This document shows positions 58,484 to 64,000 of a stretch of DNA of 64,000 nt, one piece after another; the stretch's first letter is position 1, and every line of letters starts with the position of its first letter. The translations under genes and the position numbers were made by a program. This DNA is from an uncultured Eubacteriales bacterium (GTDB lineage: Bacteria > Bacillota > Clostridia > Oscillospirales > Acutalibacteraceae), in NCBI GenBank assembly GCA_934511365.1, contig CAKSWC010000001.1, forward strand, positions 202,558 through 266,557, in the 5' to 3' direction. The notes below the pieces were generated by a model that saw nothing but the letters and a program-made list of their open reading frames with translations, did no database searches and was not told where the DNA came from.

Positions 58484-58804
58484 CTATTTTGTTTTCAGGC
58501 GGGAAACGAGCCTTTCAACCAGCTCGTAATCTTCTTTTCCAAGCTGTGATATTTTTAAAGAGAGCTCAGACACTTCAAGGCTGTCTCTTTTTCCGCGCAG
58601 GAGATAATCGGCAGAAACATCAAGCGCATTGCAAATTTTAATAAGGTTTTCCGGCCGGACGCCCTTTTTTCCAAGCTCGATGCAGGAAACCGATTGCAGA
58701 CTCAGGCCGACTTTTTCGGCAAGGTTTTCCTGCGTCATTGAAAGTTCCTTTCTTCTTTCGGCAATTCTTTTTCCCATATCGGTCAGACAGTTTTCATAGT
58801 TCAT
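58484..58804 (-). CDS. Cro/CI-family HTH regulator
   Basis: A 106-residue DNA-binding protein. The HTH reads AERRKELSMTQENLAEKVGL and SLQSVSCIELGKKGVRPENL (recognition helix and turn). About 35 more residues (LRGKRDSLEVSELSLKISQL, then a helical end) form a short C-terminal dimerisation-type helix. ATG 58804 follows GGTGGAG; the 27 codons upstream are leader DNA. It is divergent from the five-gene operon and probably controls it and itself through CATAGTT/AACTATG between them (inference). Confidence 0.88.
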   Translation of the reverse strand: MNYENCLTDMGKRIAERRKELSMTQENLAEKVGLSLQSVSCIELGKKGVRPENLIKICNALDVSADYLLRGKRDSLEVSELSLKISQLGKEDYELVERLVSRLKTK

Positions 58805-58843
58805 GTAATCACTCCACCAATATTTTATAAAATGCGAGGGAAA

Positions 58844-58900
58844 ATTATAATAAATCATAGTTTTATTTCTATTGACTTTTATCAACTATGGTTGTATAAT
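58844..58900. promoter_or_regulatory. Divergent promoter region with a split palindrome
   Basis: Plus strand: TTGACT (58872-58877) and TATAAT (58895-58900), 17 bases apart. Minus strand: TATAAT at 58844-58849 for the HTH gene, with a weak -35. CATAGTT (58856-58862) and AACTATG (58884-58890) are an inverted repeat that brackets the plus-strand -35 box, a likely operator. Confidence 0.65.
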
Positions 58901-58962
58901 GCATTTGCAGTCTGTCAAACTTTAAAATCGGCTGTTACACAAAATTGAAAGGAGTTTCAAAA

Positions 58963-59406
58963 ATGTATTGCAGAAACTGTGGAAAAGAAGTTAACGAAAA
59001 TGCCGCCGCCTGTCTGAACTGCGGCGCGGATCCAGAAAAAGGAAAGGCGTTTTGCCCGAATTGCGGCGCCCAGACAAACGAAAACCAAATCATCTGCACC
59101 GCCTGCGGAGTGGGCCTTTCCGCGCCAAAAGGCGGCCAGAACGGCGAGGGAAAGTCTAAAACACTTATTGGTATCCTTGCCTGCATTCCGTTTGTGACAA
59201 ACCTCGGCATTCATTATTATCTTTTCGGCGCAAAAAGCAAATTCACAATCAACCTTGTTGCCTTTATTATTTCCTGCATTTTTATTCTTTTTGCAGGTGT
59301 GGGCTTCATCGGATTTGCAATTATCTGGATTGTTAACCTTGTCTTTGGCATCCGCGTTCTCACCGGAAAAATCACCGAGGACGCAGACGGGAATCCGCTT
59401 GTGTAA
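58963..59406 (+). CDS. Zinc-ribbon membrane protein, TM2-like
   Basis: A 147-residue protein with three zinc-ribbon halves at the N-terminus (YCRNCGKEV, CLNCGADP, FCPNCGAQT, CTACGVGL), then membrane segments LGIHYYLFGAKSKFTINLVA and GFIGFAIIWIVNLVFGIRVL. The GIHYYLFG run resembles the TM2 signature. ATG 58963, behind GAAAGGAG, gives MYCRNCGKE, the usual N-terminus. First gene of a five-gene operon opposite an HTH regulator. Function unknown. Confidence 0.85.
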   Translation: MYCRNCGKEVNENAAACLNCGADPEKGKAFCPNCGAQTNENQIICTACGVGLSAPKGGQNGEGKSKTLIGILACIPFVTNLGIHYYLFGAKSKFTINLVAFIISCIFILFAGVGFIGFAIIWIVNLVFGIRVLTGKITEDADGNPLV

Positions 59407-59425
59407 AATTGGTGGGGGTGAAAAA

Positions 59426-59908
59426 ATGTTCAAAAATGCATTAAAAGCCATCGTTGCTGTTTCCGCTATTGCCGGAATAGCAGCAGCGGTGTATTTTGGC
59501 TTTTTTTCAAAAACAGATGTTGAAAAAATCTGTGATACCCTTGAAAAATTTGAAATGGCATATGAACAAGGAGATATTTCAAAGTGCCTCTCCTGCCTTG
59601 ACAGCAAAAGCCGAAACGGAATGAAAGGAGCTGCCTCCCTCGGCGGTTCAATCGGCGGAATGCTTGGGTTTGACCTCGGTTCAGACGCAGTGGGCAGTCT
59701 GTTCGGAGTTGCCGTTGCGGCGCAAAATCCGAAGCTTCATTTTGAGGTTAAGGAGATTAACTTTACCGATGACAAGAATGCAAAGGTCAGCGCAATTCTT
59801 CATTCAAGCGGTATTTACGCAACAAAGGACACCTCTGAAAAAATCTCCTTTGAAATGGTCAAAGAAGGCTCCGATTGGTTCATAGTTGAAGATTTTTCAT
59901 TGTTTTAA
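59426..59908 (+). CDS. Membrane-anchored protein of unknown family
   Basis: A 160-residue protein. A single N-terminal membrane helix (residues 6-26, LKAIVAVSAIAGIAAAVYFG) precedes a small outer domain that starts with CDTLEKFEMAYEQGDISKCL and ends with EGSDWFIVEDFSLF. The helix-then-sheet order and the EGSDWFIVxD end resemble NTF2-like or DUF4878-type exported domains, but I cannot name a family with certainty. It lies 19 bases after the zinc-ribbon gene, with GGGGGTG before its ATG. Confidence 0.65.
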   Translation: MFKNALKAIVAVSAIAGIAAAVYFGFFSKTDVEKICDTLEKFEMAYEQGDISKCLSCLDSKSRNGMKGAASLGGSIGGMLGFDLGSDAVGSLFGVAVAAQNPKLHFEVKEINFTDDKNAKVSAILHSSGIYATKDTSEKISFEMVKEGSDWFIVEDFSLF

Positions 59909-59918
59909 GGAGGATAGA

Positions 59919-60644
59919 ATGCCATATTGTAAAAAATGCGGGAAAGAGCTTTCAAGCAGCGAGAGCTTTTGCTCCTCATGCGGAACAAAAGTTGATTCGA
60001 TAAGCTTTTCCGATGCTCTTTCGCAGGTTAAAAGAGAGGCCGCCGGGTTTTCAAAAAAAGTTGCCGAAAATGTTAAAAGCAGCGACTACGGCGGAAAAAT
60101 CAAAACAAGCATTTCACTTCTCGGAACGGAAAAGCCTCTGTTCTTTGCAACAATTATAATGTTTGTTTTGAACTTTTTTCTTTCGTTTGCGGATATGCTT
60201 GATATTACAATTATCTTTTCCTCGCGCAGCGCATCTTTCTTGGGTCTGTTCAAACTTTTAAGGGAATATGCAGGAGGCGGAGGAGACGCAGAGTATTTTA
60301 TACCAATCCTGACCGTATGCAGTATCCTTATTGCTTTCTCGGCACTGCTTACAGCTCTTCCGCTGCTGTTTGGAAAAAAGTATAACAGGTGCTTTTTAAT
60401 ATTGAACTATATATCAAGCGTTTTTGTTGCCGCCGTTTATATTCTGCTGTGTGCAGCATACAGTGATTCAAGCGAAGTCAGCGTGAAATTCATGGGCTAT
60501 TTTTATATTCTTCAAACAATGGCCTGCTTTGTGGTTACCTTTATTTTTTCAAGAATGCTCAAAGAACGCAACAACAAAAAAGCTGAAGCGGGGAACGGCT
60601 CTCCGCTTCCGGAAACAATTCAAGAAAAGGAGAACATAGAATGA
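59919..60644 (+). CDS. Zinc-ribbon multi-pass membrane protein
   Basis: A 241-residue protein. A zinc ribbon at the N-terminus (YCKKCGKELSSSESFCSSCG), a helical linker (residues 35-70) and four to five membrane segments, beginning LFFATIIMFVLNFFLSFAD and including LTVCSILIAFSALLTALPLL. C-terminus is charged and rich in Lys, Glu. AAGGAGG precedes ATG 59919. Last three bases overlap the ATG of the next gene. Function unknown. Confidence 0.75.
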   Translation: MPYCKKCGKELSSSESFCSSCGTKVDSISFSDALSQVKREAAGFSKKVAENVKSSDYGGKIKTSISLLGTEKPLFFATIIMFVLNFFLSFADMLDITIIFSSRSASFLGLFKLLREYAGGGGDAEYFIPILTVCSILIAFSALLTALPLLFGKKYNRCFLILNYISSVFVAAVYILLCAAYSDSSEVSVKFMGYFYILQTMACFVVTFIFSRMLKERNNKKAEAGNGSPLPETIQEKENIE

Positions 60645-61537
60645 AAAAGATTATATGCATTGCTTTGGCCTTGCTTCTTTTTACGCTGTCAACCGGCTGC
60701 GGAAAAAGCAAAACCGCCGGAATCGTTGTTAAAAAAGGCGGCGAATTTTCGCAAAGCGATGAACGCGATTCTCAGATGAATGCAACAGAATCAACCGATC
60801 CCTCACAGGCCGAAAAAACCGTTTTGAATCCCTTTGACGGCATCAGCTTTGAAACAAGTGGGATTTCACCGAAATGCACCGTCACGGTAAACAACGCAAA
60901 TTGCAGCGTTGACGTTCAAAAAAAGGTTACATACACGCTCGACAAAGAATTCTATGCTAACGGCGAAACGGCTGTCATTACGGCCGCTCTCAGCGGATAC
61001 AACGACAATCAGCTTTATTCACTGAGCAGCGAAACAACTCAATGGAAAGTTGAAAATCAGCCCGAATACATAACCTCGGCCGATGACATTGACCTTTCGC
61101 AGATAAAACCGGAGCTTGAGGATTTTGTTAAGGCTACAGCCGCCAAGGAAACACACGAGGTTATAGGAAGACTTTTTGGCGCAGAGGTCGCAGCCGATGA
61201 AGTCAAAGACCTTAAAGCCGGTGATATTTACTTCCAAAGTATCAAGCTTCAAAAAGAGGTTGAAGATGATTTATTTTATAATTATCTGACGTTTTGTTAC
61301 AGCGGAAAATATATTGCTCATTATTCAACCGATGAAGATGGAAATATATATACCTGCATCAGCGCGGTCAACCTAATCAAATATCCTGACGGAACCATAA
61401 AATGGGGCAGCGAATCCACGGATGGATTTGACTTTAAGGCCGAAGGCTCAACAAAAGGCATGGAGGACTGCATTGATAAGGCGGTTATAATTCACTCAGA
61501 CAATTACAATATTACAAAGCTTGACAAAAATTCATAA
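60641..61537 (+). CDS. Lipoprotein of unknown function
   Basis: A 298-residue predicted lipoprotein with signal sequence and lipobox LSTGC (Cys20). Residues 25-65 are a charged spacer. The rest is a beta-rich domain: ISPKCTVTVNNANC, KVTYTLDKEFYANGETAVIT, and later FKAEGSTKGMEDCIDKAVII. I do not recognise a family. It overlaps the upstream gene by four bases (ATGA), so it is translationally coupled to the zinc-ribbon membrane protein. Confidence 0.72.
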   Translation: MKKIICIALALLLFTLSTGCGKSKTAGIVVKKGGEFSQSDERDSQMNATESTDPSQAEKTVLNPFDGISFETSGISPKCTVTVNNANCSVDVQKKVTYTLDKEFYANGETAVITAALSGYNDNQLYSLSSETTQWKVENQPEYITSADDIDLSQIKPELEDFVKATAAKETHEVIGRLFGAEVAADEVKDLKAGDIYFQSIKLQKEVEDDLFYNYLTFCYSGKYIAHYSTDEDGNIYTCISAVNLIKYPDGTIKWGSESTDGFDFKAEGSTKGMEDCIDKAVIIHSDNYNITKLDKNS

Positions 61538-61555
61538 GAAGAAAGGGAAAAATCC

Positions 61556-61780
61556 ATGAAAAAAGTATTATGTTTAATTCTGGCAGCCGTTCTTACGTTT
61601 AGCCTTCTTTTTGCGCTCACGGGCTGCGGAAAAAGCGAACCGTTCACCTGCAGCTCCTGCGGAAAAACAATCACTGAGGGGAAAAAGCACACCGCAACTG
61701 ACTCATACGGCGACAAATGGGATTACTGCGATGATTGCTATAAGCAGCTTCAGGATATGAAAAAGGCAATGGCAGGCTGA
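61556..61780 (+). CDS. Small lipoprotein with a LIM-like Cys4 module
   Basis: A 74-residue lipoprotein: signal sequence with lipobox LTGC (Cys23), then FTCSSCGKTITEGKKHT and WDYCDDCYKQL, two CxxC pairs 31 residues apart, a likely zinc-binding knuckle. The whole exported part is only about 50 residues. It is the last gene of the five-gene operon; a strong terminator follows. It is the only gene of the five with a Cys4 module outside the cell. Function unknown. Confidence 0.72.
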   Translation: MKKVLCLILAAVLTFSLLFALTGCGKSEPFTCSSCGKTITEGKKHTATDSYGDKWDYCDDCYKQLQDMKKAMAG

Positions 61781-61808
61781 TACGGCTTCTCCGATTTCAC
61801 CCACCCCA

Positions 61809-61846
61809 CCGCAGTCCGGAAATCGTTCCGGACTGCGGCAATTTTT
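61809..61846 (+). terminator. Terminator of the five-gene operon
   Basis: CCGCAGTCCGGAA pairs perfectly with TTCCGGACTGCGG, followed by CAA and five T residues. Confidence 0.92.
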
Positions 61847-61942
61847 CACCCCTAAAACACACAAATTTACTATGTTTGTCGGTTTTCACACATTTTTTCA
61901 ATTATTATACCGAAATTTCGGCGCATAAAAGCCAACACACTG

Positions 61943-61971
61943 TTGACACTTATTCCACATTATGATAAAAT
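61943..61971 (+). promoter_or_regulatory. Promoter of the GH3-family gene
   Basis: TTGACA and TAAAAT are 17 bases apart. Confidence 0.75.
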
Positions 61972-62026
61972 TTATTTATATTTGCGCTGTTCGGCGCACA
62001 GAATTTAGACAATGGAGGATAGCTCT

Positions 62027-63748
62027 ATGCCATTTTCAGATTTGGGTATTTTTCTCGGCGATATTTCCCTCACCGAAGTGAACCATTTTACGAAGGATCC
62101 CATGAAGGCACAGAACACTGTGCTCAAAAAAATCCTGCGCAGAAACAAAAACTGTGAATACGGCAAAAAGTATAATTTTGCCGACATCAATTCTTTCCGC
62201 GAGTATCAGGATAAGGTTCCCCTCACAACCTATGCGGACTATGAGCCGTATGTTGAACGTATGCTCAAAAACGGGGAAAATAACCTCATTTTCAGCGGCT
62301 GGAATGTTCGCTATTGCTCGTCCTCCGGAAGCCTTGGAAAGCCGAAAATTCTTCCGAAATCGGTCAAGGATCTCTGGACAATGCAGTGCATCGGCTTTTC
62401 CGCCTCGGTTGCAACTGCGGCCCACTGGATCAAAAAGCACCAGAACAAGCGTATGCCGGCCTCAATAGGTCCGCTCGCCCTCGTTCTCACCGGCCACAGG
62501 CTTGAGGACGGAAAGCAGTGCAACGGCGCCGGCCAAATTCCGCTTACATATCTCAAAATGATTACCCCGTTTTTCTGCACAACGCCGCTTGACCTGCTTT
62601 ATCCGGAGCACGAGGAGCTGCTTGACACGGCGTATCTTCAGGTGCTTTTTGCCGTTAAGAACAAGCGCGTCAGCTATCTCGGCTCAATGGTCATCACCCT
62701 TCTTACGACCATGTTCGACTGCCTTGAGGAAAAATGGGAAATGATCTGCCACGACATTGAAACCGGCACGATTGATCCGAGCGTTAAAATTACGCCGGAG
62801 CTGCGCGCAAAGTTCAACCGGAAGCTGAAGCCCGACCCCAAGCGCGCCGCCTTTTTGCGCAAAGAGTTTGAAAAAGGCTTTGACGACCCGATTGCTCCGC
62901 GCATCTGGCCGAACCTCACCTGGGCCTACGGAATGATTAACTCCACTCTCCACGCCTATGTTGATAAGCTCAAAAAATATATCGGCCCGGACATTCCCAT
63001 CCACAACATGGGCTACGCCGCGGCGGAGGGCTTTTTTGCAATGGCTACCGAGCTGAATGTTACTGACGGCGTTCTTCTTCCGAACTTTGTTCTTTTTGAA
63101 TTTCTGCCTATTGGCGAGGATGACGAGGAATCCGACCACAACGTCCGTCCCCTTCTCATCAACGAGCTTGAGGTCGGAAAAACCTATGAGCTTATCGTTT
63201 CAAACTTCTCCGGCCTTTACAGATACCGCATGGAGGACGTTGTCCGCGTTACGGGGCTTTATAACAACACGCCGCGCGTTGAGTTCCTTTACAGGCTCGG
63301 CCTGAGCATGAACCTTGCAAACGAAAAGACAACAACCCTTATGGTTGACTGGTGCGCCGAGGAGTGCGCAAAGGAGATGGGCGATGAATTCATAGGCCAC
63401 AGCTTCAGCTATGACTACTCCACCAATCCGCCGCGCTACTGTATGCTCGCCGAGGTTGACCGCGAGGTTGACGAGAAGGACAGGCAAAAGTATATTGACA
63501 TTCTTGACGAAAAGCTCAAGGAGGTCAACGAAAAATACTTTAAATACAGACGCTGGGGCATGATTAACCGTCCGGAGGTTCTCTTCCTCAAGAAAGGCAC
63601 CTATGACGCCTATAAAGAGATGCTGCGCCAGAGGGGTGTTGTTCTCAACCAGATTAAGCCCGTCACCGTTATTAACACGGACGAGCGGCGCGACTTCTTC
63701 TTCTCCCGCATTGCAACACCGGGTGAACACCACATCAAATCAAAATAA
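62027..63748 (+). CDS. GH3 auxin-responsive-promoter family protein (acyl-adenylating)
   Basis: A 573-residue protein homologous to plant GH3 acyl-amido synthetases. Recognisable are YGKKYNFADINSFREYQDKV, PLTTYADYEPYVERML, SSGSLGKPKILP (the nucleotide-binding P-loop), GYAAAEGFFAM, and GLYRYRMEDVVRVTG, which matches the conserved YRYRxGD region. Plant enzymes join amino acids to hormones after adenylation; bacterial relatives have unknown substrates. ATG 62027 follows GGAGG at good spacing, though an ATG at 62012 is in frame. Transcribed alone. Confidence 0.88.
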   Translation: MPFSDLGIFLGDISLTEVNHFTKDPMKAQNTVLKKILRRNKNCEYGKKYNFADINSFREYQDKVPLTTYADYEPYVERMLKNGENNLIFSGWNVRYCSSSGSLGKPKILPKSVKDLWTMQCIGFSASVATAAHWIKKHQNKRMPASIGPLALVLTGHRLEDGKQCNGAGQIPLTYLKMITPFFCTTPLDLLYPEHEELLDTAYLQVLFAVKNKRVSYLGSMVITLLTTMFDCLEEKWEMICHDIETGTIDPSVKITPELRAKFNRKLKPDPKRAAFLRKEFEKGFDDPIAPRIWPNLTWAYGMINSTLHAYVDKLKKYIGPDIPIHNMGYAAAEGFFAMATELNVTDGVLLPNFVLFEFLPIGEDDEESDHNVRPLLINELEVGKTYELIVSNFSGLYRYRMEDVVRVTGLYNNTPRVEFLYRLGLSMNLANEKTTTLMVDWCAEECAKEMGDEFIGHSFSYDYSTNPPRYCMLAEVDREVDEKDRQKYIDILDEKLKEVNEKYFKYRRWGMINRPEVLFLKKGTYDAYKEMLRQRGVVLNQIKPVTVINTDERRDFFFSRIATPGEHHIKSK

Positions 63749-63755
63749 CACGTTT

Positions 63756-63791
63756 TGCCGGTGCTCCAAAAAAGCGCCGGCAGTTTTTTTT
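63756..63791 (+). terminator. Terminator of the GH3-family gene
   Basis: TGCCGGTGC pairs with GCGCCGGCA (one wobble); eight T residues follow. Confidence 0.9.
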
Positions 63792-63798
63792 CAAAAGC

Positions 63799-63825
63799 AA
63801 AAAGCAGCGGAGTTTTTTCCGCTGC
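63799..63825 (-). terminator. Terminator of the small ORF at the right edge
   Basis: GCAGCGGA pairs with TCCGCTGC; on the minus strand TTTTT follows. Confidence 0.82.
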
Positions 63826-63854
63826 TTTTCTATATATTAAGTCCCTTACACCCA

Positions 63855-63977
63855 TCACTTTTTAAAGTTTTCAAGCTGAGTCTTGATGAAAAGATAAAGG
63901 TCTTTCATGACCTTAACGATTTTTTCAATAAAACCGCCGATTGAGTCCATGCCTTCTCTGAATTCGCCTGATGACAT
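63855..63977 (-). CDS. Small 40-residue protein of unknown function
   Basis: An ATG at 63977, 8 bases after GAGGTG, opens a 40-codon frame ending in TGA at 63855. It reads MSSGEFREGMDSIGGFIEK, then VKVMKDLYLFIKTQLENFKK: an amphipathic helix likely. A good ribosome-binding site and a terminator 30 bases after the stop make it look real. It may be a later gene of a transcript that starts right of the window. No family recognised. Confidence 0.62.
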   Translation of the reverse strand: MSSGEFREGMDSIGGFIEKIVKVMKDLYLFIKTQLENFKK

Positions 63978-64000
63978 TGCTTTTTCACCTCGCTTTCCGG

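Overview
This window is a stretch of chromosome from a low-to-moderate GC Gram-positive anaerobe, most likely a gut member of the Clostridia (Oscillospirales/Ruminococcaceae-like). The evidence is a complete V/A-type rotary ATPase operon, LytR-CpsA-Psr and MltG wall enzymes, a lysine (L-box) riboswitch, ThyX instead of ThyA, lipoproteins with LxxC lipoboxes, and sigma-A promoters (TTGACA-like and TATAAT-like, nearly always 17 bases apart). No rRNA, CRISPR array, prophage or insertion sequence was seen. The organism assignment is inference from gene content.

Layout. 1-1.5 kb: the end of a two-subunit aconitase X. 1.7-10.4 kb: nine-gene V-type ATPase operon on the minus strand (G-C-I-K-F-E-A-B-D in transcription order). 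10.5-16.5 kb: FkbM methyltransferase, a COG2509 flavoprotein, dTDP-rhamnose genes rfbC-rfbD and a secreted SGNH hydrolase. 16.6-19.5 kb: amino-acid ABC transporter whose mRNA begins with a lysine riboswitch and whose binding lipoprotein has its two halves in reversed order. 19.6-25.7 kb: metallophosphoesterase, ftsZ, a membrane-anchored parvulin foldase and an alpha/beta hydrolase. 25.8-27 kb: two tRNA-Ser genes, a tandem-hairpin array, a four-helix-bundle (IVS/Avd-like) gene and the remnant of a decayed gene. 27-34.8 kb: Ca2+-type P-ATPase, a BIG2 surface protein, a divergent HTH-regulated membrane/lipoprotein module, and an ACT-UPF0210 pair. 35-39.5 kb: YifB/ComM ATPase, an AbrB/PIN toxin-antitoxin pair, GNAT and a double-length ThyX. 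39.6-43 kb: an 1146-residue secreted protein built of CxxC repeats. 43.2-48.2 kb: cupin, dTMP kinase, DJ-1, 5-formyl-THF cyclo-ligase, MltG, peptidase U32. 48.3-52.7 kb: tRNA-Ala, TM2/DUF2752 genes, Cys-rich GNAT fusion, tRNA-Val, split chromate transporter, zinc-ribbon protein. 52.8-58.4 kb: ketopantoate-reductase-like enzyme, DUF2804, LCP protein, acyl-CoA synthetase. 58.4-61.8 kb: an HTH regulator divergent from a five-gene zinc-ribbon/membrane/lipoprotein operon. 62-64 kb: a bacterial GH3-family protein and a 40-residue small ORF.

How the genes work together. The lysine riboswitch ties the ABC transporter to lysine supply. ThyX, Tmk and the folate cyclo-ligase lie within 7 kb of each other and all serve thymidylate/folate metabolism. 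MltG, LCP, FtsZ and the secreted repeat proteins serve the envelope. Two separate HTH-controlled modules (32-33 kb and 58-62 kb) each pair a small DNA-binding protein with small membrane proteins and lipoproteins of unknown function; these, the permuted lysine-binding protein, and the hairpin-array/four-helix-bundle locus are the most interesting parts of the window.
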